The notes: generated by a model from the sequence alone, not told the origin. A DNA stretch of 64,000 nt from Mycolicibacterium vulneris (GCF_002104765.1 NZ_NCXM01000002.1:1-64000), one strand, 5' to 3'; counted from the stretch's first letter, positions 1-10,241 are shown. Translations and numbers: made by a program.

Positions 1-3000
1 CGGCCCGCGCCGGAAGGCGTGGTCGGCGAGTTGTATGTGGCCGGCCGTGGCGTCGCCACCGGGTATGCCCGCCGGGCCGGACTGACGGCGTCGCGCTTCG
101 TGGCCTGCCCGTTCGGTGGGCCGGGCGCGCGGATGTATCGCACCGGTGACCTGGTCCGCTGGGGCGCCGACGGGCAGCTGCAGTACCTGGGCCGCGCCGA
201 CGAGCAGGTGAAGATCCGTGGGTATCGCATCGAGCTCGGCGAGATCCAGTCGGCCCTCGCCTCGCTGGAGGGCGTCGAGCAGGCGGCCGTGATCGCCCGC
301 GAGGACCGCCCCGGCGACAAGCGTCTGGTGGGTTACATCACCGGTACCGCCGACCCGACCGAGCTACGCACCCAGCTGGGCAAGCGGCTGCCGGCCTACA
401 TGGTCCCGGCCGCGGTCGTCGTGCTGGAGGCCCTGCCGCTGACGGTCAACGGCAAGCTGGACAAGCGCGCCCTGCCCGCGCCCGAGTACCACAAGCGCGG
501 CGGCCAATACCGCGCGCCCGGCAACCACACCGAGGAGATCCTGGCCGGCATCTACGCCCAGGTGCTCGGCGTCGAGCGGGTCGGCGTGGACGACTCGTTC
601 TTCGACCTCGGTGGCGACAGCATCCTGTCGATGCAGGTTGTGGCCCGGGCCCGCGCGGCCGGGGTGATGTGCCGCCCGCGCGACGTGTTCGTCGAGCAGA
701 CCGTCGCCCGGCTGGCCCGGGTGGCCACCGACGGCGCCGGCGAGGACGCCGTGGTCGACGAGGGGATCGGGCCGGTGCTGGCCACCCCGATCATGCATTG
801 GCTGCAAACCGTGCAGGGCCCGATCGACGACTTCAACCAAACCATGGTGCTGGCCGCACCCACGGGCGTCACCTCCGAGGACGTCCTGGTCGTGCTGCAG
901 GCCTTGCTCGACCGTCACCCCATGCTGCGGCTGCGCGTGGAGGACGACGGCAAAGGCGGCTGGTCGTTGCAGGCGCCCGAACCGGGCAGCGTGCAGGCCG
1001 CCGACTGCCTGCAGTCGGTCGACCAGCTGTCCGACGCGACCCTGGTGGCCGCCCGATCCCGGCTGAACCCGGGCGCCGGCGTGATGGTGAGCGCGGTCTG
1101 GGCAAGCGAGACAAGCCAATTGGCGTTGATCATCCACCACGTGGCCGTGGACGGCGTGTCGTGGCGGACCCTGATCGAGGACCTCAACATCGCGTGGGCG
1201 CAGCACCACAGCGGCCAGCCGGTGGCGCTGCCCGCGGGTGGCACCTCGTTCGCCCGGTGGTCTTCGCTGCTGGCCGAGCACGCGCAGAGCCCGGCAGTGG
1301 TCGAGCAGGCCGACGCGTGGCGCGAGGTGGTCGCGACCCCGGCCGTGCTGCCGGCGGTGCGCCCCATGGAGGACACCTACCAGACCGCCGAGCAGTTGTC
1401 GGTGTCGCTGGATGTCGAGACGACCCGCCTGCTGCTGGGCGAGGTGCCCGCGGCGTTCCACGCCGGGGTGCAGGACATCCTGCTGATCGCGTTCGGGATG
1501 GCCTGGACGGAATTCCTCGGCAGCGCAACGCCGATCGGCATCGACGTCGAGGGCCACGGTCGTCAGGAAGAGCTCGGCCCGCACGTCGACCTGTCCCGCA
1601 CCGTGGGCTGGTTCACCACCAAGTACCCGGTGTCGCTGACCGTCGACGGCCTGGACTGGGCGAACGTGGTCGCCGGCGACGACGCGCTGGGCGCGGCGAT
1701 CAAGACCACCAAGGAGCAGCTGCGCGCCCTGCCGGACGGCTTGACCTACGGCCTGCTGCGCTACCTGAACCCCGACATCGATCTGGGTGGATCCGACCCC
1801 GTGATCGGGTTCAACTACCTCGGACGGCTGGGTGCGGCCGCCGACCTGCCCGGTGAGCTGTGGCGGTTGAGCCCCGACAGCCTGTCGCTGAGCGGCGCGG
1901 CCGCGGCGGTGGCGATGCCGTTAATGCACACCGTCGACCTCAACGCCGGCACCATGGACACCGAAGAAGGTCCCCACCTGCACGCCAACTGGACGTGGGC
2001 GGCCTCCGCGATGGACCGCGAGCAGATCAGCCGGCTCAGCCAGCTGTGGTTCGAGGCGCTGACCGGCATCTGCGCCCACGTGCAGGGCGGCGGCGGCGGG
2101 TTGACCCCGTCGGACATCGCGCCCGCGCGCCTGAACCAGCCGCAGATCGACGAGCTGAGCAAGCAGCACCAGATCGCCGACATCCTGCCGCTGACCCCGC
2201 TGCAGCAGGGGCTGCTGTTCCACGCCAGCTTCGCGCAGGACCCGGGCGACGACGTCTATGCCGTACAGCTCGGTATCACCGTGACCGGTGAGCTGGACTC
2301 GCACCGGCTGCACGACGCCGTCCACACCGTGGTCAACCGCCACCCGAACCTGGCGGCCCGCTTCTGCCCGCAGTTCGGTGAGCCCGTCCAGGTCATCCCG
2401 GCCGACCCGGTCATGGCGTGGCGGTACATCCAGTTGGGCCCCGAGGATCTCGACCCCGAGCAGCGGGTCGAGGAGCTGTGCGCCGCCGAGCGCGCCGCGG
2501 TGAGCGACCTGGCCAACCGTCCGGCATTCCGGGCCGCGCTGATCCGCACCGCGGACAACAGGTACCGGTTCGTCCTCACCAACCACCACATCGTGATGGA
2601 TGGCTGGTCGCTGCCCATCCTGCTGCGCGAAATCCTCGCCAACTACTACGGCGACCAGTTGCCCGCGCCGGCGACCTACCGCAGCTACCTGACGTGGCTG
2701 GCCGGACAGGACCGCACCGCCGCGCAAGCGGCGTGGCGCCAGGTCCTCGACGGGTTCGAAACGCCCACCCTGGTGGGCCCGGCGGGGCGGATGCGGCTCG
2801 GCCGGCGGGCCGTGGAGTCCTACCGGCTGTCCGCGGAGACCACGCTCGCCCTGGGCGAGCTGGCCCGCTCGTGCCACACCACCGTCAACACCGTGCTGCA
2901 GGCCGCCTGGGCGCAGCTGCTGATGCGCCTGACCGGCCAGCATGACGTCGCGTTCGGTACCGCGGTGTCGGGCCGGCCGGCCGACCTGATCGGCGCCGAG

Positions 3001-6000
3001 TCCATGGTGGGTCTGCTGATCAACACCGTGCCGGTGCGGGCCAGCATCACATCGGAGACCACCGTCGCCGACGTGCTGGAGCAGCTGCAGCAGCACCACA
3101 ACGACACCCTCGAACACGAGCACCTGGCGCTGAGCGACATCCACCACGTGACCGGTCACGATGCGCTGTTCGACACCTTGTTCCTGTACGAGAACTACCC
3201 GATCGACACCAGCGTGCCGTTGGGCTTCCACGAGTTGGCCATCACCGATGTCACCAACCGGGAGTACAACCACTACCCGCTGTCGGTGATGGCGCTTCCG
3301 GGCCGCGAGCTGGGCCTGCGCGTCGAATTCGACACCGACGTGTTCGACTCGGCCGGCATCGAGAAGCTGACCGAGCGGTTCCAGCGGGTGCTGTCGGAGA
3401 TGACGGCCGACCCGACCCGACGGCTGATGTCGCTGGACGTCGTCGACGAGCACGAGCACGCGCGGCTGGACGAGCACGGCAACCGCGTGGTGTTGAGCCA
3501 GCCGGCGACCGGCAAGTCCATCCCGGCCATGTTCGCCGCGCAGGTGGCCAGCACCCCGGACGCGGCGGCGCTGACCTTCGACGGCCGCTCGATGACGTAT
3601 CGCGAGCTCGACGAGGCCGCCAACCGGATGGCGCGCCTGCTGATCGAACAGGGCGCCGGTCCGGGCGAGCGGGTCGCGCTGCTGTTCTCCCGCTCTGCCG
3701 ACGCGATCGTCGCGATCCTGGCGGCGCTCAAGACCGGGGCGGCCTACCTGCCGATCGACCCCGCGCTGCCGGCCGCGCGGATCGAATTCCTGCTCGCCGA
3801 CGCCGAGCCGGTCGCCGTGGTCACCACCGCGGCCCTGCGCGGACGGCTGGACGGCTGCAGCCCGACGGTCATCGACGTCGACGACCCGGCGCTGGCCTCC
3901 CAGCCCAGCACGGCGCTGCCGATCCCGTCGTCGGACAACATCGCCTACGTCATCTACACCTCGGGAACCACCGGTGTGCCCAAGGGCGTGGCGGTCACCC
4001 ACGAGAACGTCGCGCAGCTGCTGGAGACGCTGCACGCCGACCTGCCGGAGGCGGGCGTGTGGGCGCAGTGGCACTCACTGGTGTTCGACGTGTCGGTGCA
4101 CGAGATCTGGGGCGCGCTGCTGCACGGCGGCCGCCTGGTGGTGGTGCCCGAGTCGGTGGCGGCTTCGCCCCACGACCTGCACGCGCTGCTGGTCTCCGAA
4201 GGGGTCACCGTGTTGAGCCAGACCCCGTCGGCGGTGGGAATGCTCTCGCCCGAGGGCCTGGAGTCGACGGCGCTGGTGGTGGCCGGTGAGGCCTGCCCGG
4301 TCGAGGTTGTCGACCGGTGGGCGCCGGGACGCGTGATGATCAACGCGTACGGCCCGACCGAGGGCACGGTGTACGCGGCGATGAGCGCGCCGCTGCAGAG
4401 CGGAACGGGATCGGCGCCGATCGGTTCGCCGGTGCCGCGCGCCGCGCTGTTCGTGCTGGACCGGTGGCTGCGCCCGACACCCGAGGGTGTCGTCGGCGAG
4501 TTGTACATCGCCGGTCACGGTGTTGCCACGGGTTATTCGCGCCGGCCTGGTCTGACGGCGGGGCGCTTCGTCGCCTGCCCGTTCGGCAGCCCGGGTGCGC
4601 GGATGTACCGCACGGGCGACCTGGTCCGATGGGGCCGGGACGGTCAGCTCGAGTACCTGGGGCGGGCCGACGAGCAGGTCAAGCTGCGCGGCTACCGCAT
4701 CGAGCTCGGTGAGGTGCAGTCGGCTCTCGCCGGACTGGACGGAGTCGAGCAGGCCGCGGTGATCGCCCGCGAGGACCGTCCCGGTGACAAGCGCCTGGTC
4801 GGTTACATCACCGGAACCGCCGACCCGGTCGGGATCCGCATCCAGCTCGCTGACCGGCTGCCGGCCTACATGGTGCCGGCCGCGGTGGTGGTGTTGGACG
4901 CGCTGCCGCTGACCGTCAACGGCAAGCTGGACAAGCGCGCCCTGCCCGCACCGGAGTACCAGAAGCGGGGTGGCGAGTACGTCGCGCCGGCCGACCCGAC
5001 CGAGGAGATCGTCGCCGACATCTTCGCCCGCGTCCTCGGCATGGAGCGGGTCTCGGTAGAGGACTCCTTCTTCGAGCTGGGCGGGGATTCGCTGTCCGCG
5101 ATGCGAGTGATCGCCGAGATCAATACCGCCGTCGACGGCGCACTGTCGGTGCGCACCCTGTTCGAATCGCAGTCGGTCCGCGCGCTGGCGCACCGGATCA
5201 CCAGCGGTGCCGACACCGAGGGCGCCGCGGGACCCGGCTTCGCGGCGGTGCACGGCGCCGACGCCAAGGAGGTGTTCGCCCGCGACCTCACGCTGGACAA
5301 GTTCATCGACGCGACGACGCTGTCGACCGCGCCGACGCTGCCCGGCCCGAGCGCCGAGGTCCGGACGGTCCTGCTGACGGGGGCGACCGGTTTCCTGGGT
5401 CGCTACCTGGCACTGGAATGGCTCGAGCAGCTGGAACAGGTCGACGGCAAGCTGATCTGCCTGGTGCGTGCCAAGTCCGACGAGGACGCGTGGCGCCGTC
5501 TGGAGAAGACCTTCGACAGCGGTGACCCGGAACTGCTGCAGCACTTTCAGGAACTGGCCGAGGAGCACCTGCAGGTGGTCGCCGGTGACAAGGGACAGGC
5601 CAACCTCGGCTTGGACGAGGAGACTTGGCAGCGGCTGGCCGACACCGTCGACCTGATCGTCGACTCGGCGGCCGTCGTCAACGGTGTCCTGCCCTACAAC
5701 GAGCTGTTCACCCCCAACGTCGGGGGCACCGCGGAGCTGATCCGGTTGGCGCTCACCACGAAGAAGAAGCCGTACGCGTACGTGTCGACTTCGGACGTGG
5801 GCCGCCAGATCGACCCGGCGGAGTTCACCGAGGACGGCGACATCCGGGTCATCAGCGCCCGGCGCGTCATCGACGGCGGCTACGCCAACGGGTACGGCAA
5901 CAGCAAGTGGGCGGGGGAGGTCCTGCTGCGCGAGGCCAACGACCTGTGCGGGCTGCCGGTCTCGGTGTTCCGCTCCGACATGATCCTGGCCGACACCACC

Positions 6001-6570
6001 TACGCCGGTCAGCTCAACGTGGCGGACATCTTCACCCGGATGATCCTGAGCATCGTGGCCACCGGCACCGCGCCCAAGTCCTTCTACCAGCTGGACGCCG
6101 ACGGCAACCGGCAGAACGCGCACTTCGACGGCCTGCCCGTCGAGTTCGTCGCCGAGGCCATCGCCAAACTGGGCGCCCAGGTGATGGACGGGTTCGAGAC
6201 GTACCACGTGATGAACCCGCACGACGACGGCATCGGGCTCGACGAATACGTCGACTGGCTGATCGAAGCCGGCTACCCGATCGAGCGCGTCGGCGACTTC
6301 GGCGAGTGGCTGCGGCGCTTCGAGACCGGCCTGCGCGGCCTGCCGGAACGTCAGCGGCAGAACTCGGTCCTGCAGATGTTGACATTGCTGCTGCGGGATC
6401 CGAAGAGCCTGCAGCCCGCCGAGCCGGCCCGGGGTGCCTTCGCGCCGACGGATCGCTTCCGCGCCGCGGTGCAGGAAGCGAAAGTCGGTTCCGACAACGA
6501 CATCCCTAATGTCAGCGCGTCGGTGATCCTCAAATACGTCACCGACCTGCAACTGCTCGGTTTGCTGTAA
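1..6570 (+). CDS. mps2: Non-ribosomal peptide synthetase, C-terminal part (glycopeptidolipid Mps2-like), 5' end outside window
   Basis: This is the last 2,189 residues of a multimodular peptide synthetase. The frame is open from base 1, inside an adenylation domain. Visible order: A-domain end (about nt 1-480), carrier with LGGDS (nt 607-621), epimerization domain with HHVAVDG (nt 1135-1155), condensation domain with HHIVMDG (from nt 2584), A domain with TSGTTG (about nt 3958), second carrier LGGDS (nt 5077-5091), and a terminal NAD(P)H thioester reductase with TGATGFLG (about nt 5377). An epimerising module followed by C-A-T-reductase fits the D-Ala then L-alaninol end of mycobacterial glycopeptidolipids, where the reductase releases the peptide as an amino alcohol. 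In M. avium subsp. paratuberculosis a similar gene is called pstA. The NRPS call is certain; the glycopeptidolipid product is inferred from domain order. Confidence 0.85.
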   Translation, partial: RPAPEGVVGELYVAGRGVATGYARRAGLTASRFVACPFGGPGARMYRTGDLVRWGADGQLQYLGRADEQVKIRGYRIELGEIQSALASLEGVEQAAVIAREDRPGDKRLVGYITGTADPTELRTQLGKRLPAYMVPAAVVVLEALPLTVNGKLDKRALPAPEYHKRGGQYRAPGNHTEEILAGIYAQVLGVERVGVDDSFFDLGGDSILSMQVVARARAAGVMCRPRDVFVEQTVARLARVATDGAGEDAVVDEGIGPVLATPIMHWLQTVQGPIDDFNQTMVLAAPTGVTSEDVLVVLQALLDRHPMLRLRVEDDGKGGWSLQAPEPGSVQAADCLQSVDQLSDATLVAARSRLNPGAGVMVSAVWASETSQLALIIHHVAVDGVSWRTLIEDLNIAWAQHHSGQPVALPAGGTSFARWSSLLAEHAQSPAVVEQADAWREVVATPAVLPAVRPMEDTYQTAEQLSVSLDVETTRLLLGEVPAAFHAGVQDILLIAFGMAWTEFLGSATPIGIDVEGHGRQEELGPHVDLSRTVGWFTTKYPVSLTVDGLDWANVVAGDDALGAAIKTTKEQLRALPDGLTYGLLRYLNPDIDLGGSDPVIGFNYLGRLGAAADLPGELWRLSPDSLSLSGAAAAVAMPLMHTVDLNAGTMDTEEGPHLHANWTWAASAMDREQISRLSQLWFEALTGICAHVQGGGGGLTPSDIAPARLNQPQIDELSKQHQIADILPLTPLQQGLLFHASFAQDPGDDVYAVQLGITVTGELDSHRLHDAVHTVVNRHPNLAARFCPQFGEPVQVIPADPVMAWRYIQLGPEDLDPEQRVEELCAAERAAVSDLANRPAFRAALIRTADNRYRFVLTNHHIVMDGWSLPILLREILANYYGDQLPAPATYRSYLTWLAGQDRTAAQAAWRQVLDGFETPTLVGPAGRMRLGRRAVESYRLSAETTLALGELARSCHTTVNTVLQAAWAQLLMRLTGQHDVAFGTAVSGRPADLIGAESMVGLLINTVPVRASITSETTVADVLEQLQQHHNDTLEHEHLALSDIHHVTGHDALFDTLFLYENYPIDTSVPLGFHELAITDVTNREYNHYPLSVMALPGRELGLRVEFDTDVFDSAGIEKLTERFQRVLSEMTADPTRRLMSLDVVDEHEHARLDEHGNRVVLSQPATGKSIPAMFAAQVASTPDAAALTFDGRSMTYRELDEAANRMARLLIEQGAGPGERVALLFSRSADAIVAILAALKTGAAYLPIDPALPAARIEFLLADAEPVAVVTTAALRGRLDGCSPTVIDVDDPALASQPSTALPIPSSDNIAYVIYTSGTTGVPKGVAVTHENVAQLLETLHADLPEAGVWAQWHSLVFDVSVHEIWGALLHGGRLVVVPESVAASPHDLHALLVSEGVTVLSQTPSAVGMLSPEGLESTALVVAGEACPVEVVDRWAPGRVMINAYGPTEGTVYAAMSAPLQSGTGSAPIGSPVPRAALFVLDRWLRPTPEGVVGELYIAGHGVATGYSRRPGLTAGRFVACPFGSPGARMYRTGDLVRWGRDGQLEYLGRADEQVKLRGYRIELGEVQSALAGLDGVEQAAVIAREDRPGDKRLVGYITGTADPVGIRIQLADRLPAYMVPAAVVVLDALPLTVNGKLDKRALPAPEYQKRGGEYVAPADPTEEIVADIFARVLGMERVSVEDSFFELGGDSLSAMRVIAEINTAVDGALSVRTLFESQSVRALAHRITSGADTEGAAGPGFAAVHGADAKEVFARDLTLDKFIDATTLSTAPTLPGPSAEVRTVLLTGATGFLGRYLALEWLEQLEQVDGKLICLVRAKSDEDAWRRLEKTFDSGDPELLQHFQELAEEHLQVVAGDKGQANLGLDEETWQRLADTVDLIVDSAAVVNGVLPYNELFTPNVGGTAELIRLALTTKKKPYAYVSTSDVGRQIDPAEFTEDGDIRVISARRVIDGGYANGYGNSKWAGEVLLREANDLCGLPVSVFRSDMILADTTYAGQLNVADIFTRMILSIVATGTAPKSFYQLDADGNRQNAHFDGLPVEFVAEAIAKLGAQVMDGFETYHVMNPHDDGIGLDEYVDWLIEAGYPIERVGDFGEWLRRFETGLRGLPERQRQNSVLQMLTLLLRDPKSLQPAEPARGAFAPTDRFRAAVQEAKVGSDNDIPNVSASVILKYVTDLQLLGLL

Positions 6571-6583
6571 TCCCTTTGAGGAG

Positions 6584-6625
6584 CTCGAAAGCGGCGTGGT
6601 CCACCCGGGCCACGCCGCTTTCGAG
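6584..6625 (+). terminator. Perfect hairpin terminator after the peptide synthetase
   Basis: Two perfectly complementary 16-nt arms (6584-6599 and 6610-6625) flank a 10-nt loop, 13 nt after the synthetase stop codon. No U tract follows, which is usual for mycobacterial hairpin terminators. Confidence 0.8.
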
Positions 6626-7128
6626 TAATGCGCAATTCGCTTTGGTGGCCGGCCACTGCCGGCGGGGATCTGGCGATCTATAACTGGGCGATCACGGTCA
6701 ATGCCGCAATGCGTGGCGACCAATGCCGAAACCCCCCCGAACCACGCCATACCGCCTGTTGCTGTCACGATCTTAACCAGTACTAACGGTATGCATCAAG
6801 GCCCAGCGTTGAGTCGCGATCTATTGTTTTGGGTAATTCACAGCACATTAAGTTTGAATAACCCTGGACCTACGGGGTGGTTCTCTACTAACGTTGCCAA
6901 CTGTTGCACCCATGTTGACAACGGGGTCTTCGGAGTGGGTAAGCGTCGACCGTTCGGTGACGGCACACCTCCCAATTTCGTCGTCCCGGCCAACGACAAG
7001 GAGCAACGAAGATTGCGGTCAGTCTTTGCCGACCCGGCATCCGGCCTGATCAACCGGACGCCCACGGCAAACGGTGTCGACGAGGATGCCTGCTGGCCCA
7101 ACGTGCAGCAGAACGAGGTGAAGCACCC
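6626..7128. other. AT-richer intergenic stretch with no convincing gene
   Basis: About 500 bases between the synthetase terminator and a small gene. Bases 6660-6920 are clearly AT-richer than the surrounding sequence. A 143-codon open frame (6701-7132) runs through it, but its translation lacks recognisable motifs and I do not call it. A perfect TTGACA (6915-6920) has only a weak -10 partner (GGTAAG, 6938-6943). The region may hold the promoter of the downstream small gene and may be a scar of gene transfer. Confidence 0.5.
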
Positions 7129-7320
7129 ATGACCGAAGTGCGATGCGAACGATGCGCGAGAACCATCAGGACATCCCATGGGTCACCGTCACGGCCGGCC
7201 CTGCAGTTACTGGGGTGGACCGTCATCGACGGCGACCGGTATTACTGCCCCACGCACGCGGGAGATAAGTACGCAGCCAGGACTATTTCGAAGCCAGAAG
7301 CGGGCCGGGCGTCGGCCTGA
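7129..7320 (+). CDS. Small zinc-ribbon-like protein, 63 aa, unknown function
   Basis: The ATG at 7129 follows a GAGG element about 10 nt upstream. The 63-residue product has CERC (CxxC, residues 6-9) near the N-terminus and YYCPTH (CxxH) in the middle, a spacing compatible with one zinc-binding knuckle. The rest is basic and featureless. It stands alone between an AT-rich gap and a stretch of broken genes. A similar CxxC...CxxH arrangement occurs in the small protein at 59971-60198, though the two do not look closely related. It may be a real small gene or a fragment; no function is claimed. Confidence 0.5.
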   Translation: MTEVRCERCARTIRTSHGSPSRPALQLLGWTVIDGDRYYCPTHAGDKYAARTISKPEAGRASA

Positions 7321-7357
7321 GCGACTGCGGGAGCCGCACCAGTCAAGCGGTTTGGCG

Positions 7358-7560
7358 TGGGGGCAGGCGGTGGTGGTTGTTCGTGACGAGGGTGCCGGCG
7401 AGAAGCGTCTCGTCTTGTGACCGGAGCCACTGACCCGGCCGACATTCGGGCCCGGCTGGGTCAGCGGCTCCCCACCTATGTGCTCCCCGTCGGCGGTGGT
7501 CCCGCCAAATGCGCTGCCGCTGACACCCAGCGGCAATCTCGACACCCGTTCGCTCCGCGG
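7358..7560 (+). pseudogene. Relic of an NRPS adenylation-domain C-terminus, frameshifted
   Basis: Translating in successive frames recovers the end of an A domain closely resembling the intact synthetase at the left edge. One frame gives QAVVVVRDEGAGEKRLV, the next gives TGATDPADIRARLGQRLPTY, and a third gives NALPLTPSGNLDTRSL. These align in order with [37 protein letters not shown] and [16 protein letters not shown] of the intact gene. At least two frame breaks are needed: a loss near 7417 and an extra G near 7489. No carrier domain follows. This is a remnant of a second synthetase gene or of a duplicated module. Confidence 0.8.
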
Positions 7561-7586
7561 AACGCACTCCACCCTCAGGGCGAATT

Positions 7587-7928
7587 CCTGTGAACGCGTT
7601 GGCAGATCGCGTCGGGGTGAGCGCCAGATGGATGACCGCGCTGTTCCAGCGGGAGGTTGGCAGATCCCCAAAGACGGTGTTGATGGTGCATGCGATTCCA
7701 GCACGCGACGGCCAGGATCGCGGCGTCGGCACGTCGGAACGGCCGGGGTCGACCTCGCCGCGGTCGCAGATCCCGGCTGCCCTCTACGGACGGGTGCTCT
7801 CACACGAGGCGGAAATCGTTCGCCCGCTCGGCAGAACCTATTACGGTGCAACCGAATTCGCCGTCCGCGATCCCGAAGACAACTTGTGGTCATTCGGCGA
7901 CTACGTCGGCGAGCCTATGCCGAGCTGA
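7587..7928 (+). pseudogene. Composite relic: AraC-type DNA-binding fragment joined to the end of a VOC/glyoxalase-like protein
   Basis: The frame from GTG 7590 starts with an AraC-family helix-turn-helix piece (LADRVGVSARW...REVGRSPKT). Near 7690 the family pattern continues in another frame as MRFQHATARIAAS, so the regulator is frameshifted and lacks its N-terminal domain. Further on, the original frame reads ATEFAVRDPEDNLWSFGDY, the typical end of a VOC (glyoxalase/PhnB-like) protein, and stops at 7928. Neither half is complete. The open frame from 7590 to 7928 could be mistaken for a 112-residue gene, but it reads as two decayed ends brought together by deletion. Confidence 0.65.
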
Positions 7929-8003
7929 TCATCGAGACCATTCCGCTGACTACCATGACCGTAGAACGCGATGGTCCCGCCAGCACGGAGGAGTGCTCAT
8001 CCG

Positions 8004-8573
8004 ATGACAACAGCGCGCCTGCCTCGACTGCCACTCGACGAAGCCAGGGCCGCCGCCGACGAAGCGGCCGTCCCCAACTACATGGCCGAGCTCAGCATCT
8101 TCCAGGTGCTCCTCAATCATCCGCCACTGGCGCGCGGCATCAACGACCTGCTCGCCACCATGCTCTGGCACGGGACCCTCGACTCGCGGCTGCGCGAGCT
8201 GGTGATCATGCGGATCGGCTGGCTCACCTCCTGTGATTACGAATGGACACAGCACTGGCGGGTGGCGTCCCGGCTCGGCGTGCCGGCCGACGATCTGCTG
8301 GGCGTGCGGGATTGGCCGAACCACGCGGGGTTTGGGTCCATCGAGCGGGCCGTGCTCGCCGCCACCGACGACGTGGTCCGCGACGGCGCGGTGAGCGCCG
8401 CGAGCTGGGCGGCATGTGAGCGCGAATTCCAGTTCGACACAACGATTCTCGTCGAGCTGGTGACGGTGATCGGCGCCTGGCGGATGGTCGCGTCGATCCT
8501 GCAGAGCCTCGAGGTGCCGCTGGAGGAGGGCGTGTCGAGCTGGCCGCCGGACGGCCGGTCTCCCCGGTCTTAG
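8004..8573 (+). CDS. Carboxymuconolactone decarboxylase (AhpD-like) family protein
   Basis: The product has 189 residues. The ATG at 8004 is preferred over an in-frame GTG at 7971 because GGAGGAG lies 10 nt upstream. The sequence is all-helical with the CMD-family core: a hydrophobic ARGINDLLATMLW segment, then LRELVIMRIGWLTSCDYEWTQH. The usual CxxC of peroxidase-active AhpD proteins is reduced to a single Cys followed by DYEW and a downstream His, as in many non-peroxidase members. Substrate unknown. It is probably the counterpart of M. tuberculosis Rv1531 by size and position. The gene is followed at once by a GC-rich repeat. Confidence 0.8.
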   Translation: MTTARLPRLPLDEARAAADEAAVPNYMAELSIFQVLLNHPPLARGINDLLATMLWHGTLDSRLRELVIMRIGWLTSCDYEWTQHWRVASRLGVPADDLLGVRDWPNHAGFGSIERAVLAATDDVVRDGAVSAASWAACEREFQFDTTILVELVTVIGAWRMVASILQSLEVPLEEGVSSWPPDGRSPRS

Positions 8574-8575
8574 GG

Positions 8576-8617
8576 GCGATCGCGAGCGCGGCGCAGCCGG
8601 GCGAAGCGGGTCGCCCC
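8576..8617. repeat. Copy of a dispersed GC-rich repeat directly after a stop codon
   Basis: Begins with GCGATCGCGAGCGCGGCGCA and continues to 8617, starting 3 nt after the stop of the CMD gene. It shares its core (AGCGCGGCG, then AGCCGGGCG) with the copies at 54821-54857 and, on the opposite strand, at 52362-52405 and 52418-52461. Confidence 0.65.
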
Positions 8618-8670
8618 CATCGGCCCTAGCGCCGGCGCGCACACATGAGTTGCCCACGCGCCCTGGCCGA

Positions 8671-8699
8671 TTGACTTAGCAGTCGATAACTCTTAGCGT
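8671..8699 (+). promoter_or_regulatory. Promoter of the nitronate monooxygenase gene, probably leaderless
   Basis: TTGACT (8671-8676) and TAGCGT (8694-8699) are 17 nt apart. The ATG at 8706 lies 6 nt after the -10 box, so the predicted transcription start coincides with the start codon. Confidence 0.6.
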
Positions 8700-8705
8700 C
8701 GGGCG

Positions 8706-9830
8706 ATGAGAACCAGGGTCGCCGAGATGCTCGGAGTCGAATTCCCGATCTGCGCCTTCAGCCACTGCCGCGACGTGGTGGCGGCGGTGACCAATGCGGG
8801 CGGTTTCGGGATCCTGGGCGCCACCGCGCACAGCCCCAAGCGCCTGCAGAGCGAGCTGACCTGGATCGAGGAACAGACCGGGGGCAAGCCCTACGGAGTC
8901 GACCTGCTGCTGCCGCCCAAATACGTCGGTGCCGAGGAAGGCGGCATCGACACCACGCAGGCCCGCACCCTGCTGCCCGAGGAACATCGCGCGTTCGTCG
9001 ACGACCTGCTGGCCCGCTACGGCGTCACCGCGACCGCCGAGCAGCCGCGCGCATCGCTGGGTGGCCTGAACATCTCGCCCAAGACTTACGAGCCGCTGCT
9101 GGACGTGGCCTTCTCCAACAACATCCGGCTGATCGCCAGCGCGCTCGGCCCGCCTCCGGCGGACCTCGTCGAACGCGCGCACGACCGGGACGTGCTGGTG
9201 GCCGCGCTGGCCGGCACCACCCGGCACGCGCAACGGCACGCTGCCGCGGGCGTCGACCTGATCGTCGCGCAAGGCACCGAGGCGGGCGGGCACACCGGCG
9301 AGGTGGCGACCATGGTCCTGGTGCCCGAGGTCGTCGATGCCGTGGCGCCGGTGCCCGTGCTCGCCGCCGGCGGAATCGCCCGCGGTCGTCAGATCGCCGC
9401 GGCGCTGGCCCTGGGTGCCGAGGGCGTGTGGTGCGGCTCGGTGTGGCTGACCACCGAGGAGGCCGAGACGGCGCCCGTGGTCAAGGAGAAATTCCTGGCC
9501 GCCAGCTCGTCGGACACGGTGCGGTCGCGCTCGATGACGGGCAAGCCGGCGCGGATGCTGCGCACGGCCTGGACCGACGAGTGGGAGCGGCCGGAAAACC
9601 CGGATCCTCTGGGCATGCCGTTGCAGACCGCGCTGATCACCGAGCCGCAGGTGCGCATCAACCAGGCCGCCGCCCATCAGGGCGCCAAGGCGCGTGAGCT
9701 GGCCACCTACTTCGTCGGGCAGGTGGTGGGCTCGCTCGACCGGGTCCGTCCGACCCGTTCGGTGGTGCTGGACATGGTCGAGGAGTTCATCGACACCATC
9801 GGCCGGCTCGAGGGCCTGGTCGAGAAGTGA
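8706..9830 (+). CDS. Nitronate monooxygenase / NPD-family FMN oxidoreductase (Rv1533-like)
   Basis: A 374-residue TIM-barrel flavoprotein of the 2-nitropropane dioxygenase family, which oxidises nitronates with FMN and oxygen; the physiological substrate in mycobacteria is not settled. Seen: N-terminal EFPICAFSHCRDVVAAVTNAG, then NAGGFGILGA, the family's AQGTEAGGHTGE segment with the glycine-rich FMN loop, and the phosphate-binding PVLAAGGIARGRQIAAALAL. No signal peptide, so cytosolic. No Shine-Dalgarno precedes the ATG, but a good promoter ends 6 nt upstream, which fits a leaderless mRNA. Position between the CMD gene and the M-box gene matches Rv1533. Confidence 0.9.
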   Translation: MRTRVAEMLGVEFPICAFSHCRDVVAAVTNAGGFGILGATAHSPKRLQSELTWIEEQTGGKPYGVDLLLPPKYVGAEEGGIDTTQARTLLPEEHRAFVDDLLARYGVTATAEQPRASLGGLNISPKTYEPLLDVAFSNNIRLIASALGPPPADLVERAHDRDVLVAALAGTTRHAQRHAAAGVDLIVAQGTEAGGHTGEVATMVLVPEVVDAVAPVPVLAAGGIARGRQIAAALALGAEGVWCGSVWLTTEEAETAPVVKEKFLAASSSDTVRSRSMTGKPARMLRTAWTDEWERPENPDPLGMPLQTALITEPQVRINQAAAHQGAKARELATYFVGQVVGSLDRVRPTRSVVLDMVEEFIDTIGRLEGLVEK

Positions 9831-9976
9831 TTCGCGGCGGCCGGGCCAACCGCGCGGAATTGACGGATTCTTGACGGCCGTCGGGCGCATCCCCAGCTCA
9901 GCGCCGTGAACCTGGCCGAATGCTGTGTGCGCCCCTAATGAATGCGTACAGAATCTCCGACACGCTGTCCGGGGAT

Positions 9977-10005
9977 TTGACCGCGTCATAGTCGTCGTGC
10001 ATCAT
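9977..10005 (+). promoter_or_regulatory. Likely promoter of the M-box leader
   Basis: TTGACC (9977-9982) and CATCAT (10000-10005) with a 17-nt spacer place transcription start near 10012, just upstream of the conserved M-box sequence. Confidence 0.45.
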
Positions 10006-10011
10006 CGGTCG

Positions 10012-10190
10012 AGTAAGCACCTCGTTAGGTGAGGCGTCTACACGAATACAGGCCACTGACCCCGAACGTCGAAAGACGCCCCGGGTCAGGACAGCTCCTC
10101 CCGGCTTAAGGGTTGAGCCCAGGTGGCTTCCGGCTCGGATTGTTTTCCCGGGCCAGGACACGTCGTGTGGTGCCGAAGCTACGACGAGAG
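10012..10190 (+). promoter_or_regulatory. M-box (ykoK) magnesium riboswitch
   Basis: The core GTTAGGTGAGGC (from 10024), TACAGGCCACTG and AACGTCGAAAGACGCC (ending at 10080) match the M-box signature in order and spacing, followed by the paired TTGAGCCCAGG and CGTCGT...ACGACG segments. M-boxes bind several Mg2+ ions and lower downstream expression when Mg2+ is plentiful. In M. tuberculosis one M-box lies upstream of Rv1535, and the gene here is the matching small protein. The 3' boundary is approximate. Confidence 0.88.
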
Positions 10191-10241
10191 GGGTGCGGCT
10201 CCGACGGTCGTCGGGTTCTGCTCCCTTGCTGCGCATAGATT

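Noticed and set aside
1921..4074. Very long minus-strand open frames inside the synthetase (also 4075-6768)
   Set aside because: Their His/Arg/Gln-rich translations are typical antisense shadows of high-GC coding sequence, and the plus-strand frame has clear domains.
6701..7132. 143-codon open frame after the synthetase
   Set aside because: The translation has no motif, an uneven AT-rich stretch and no ribosome site; it overlaps the better-supported start at 7129.
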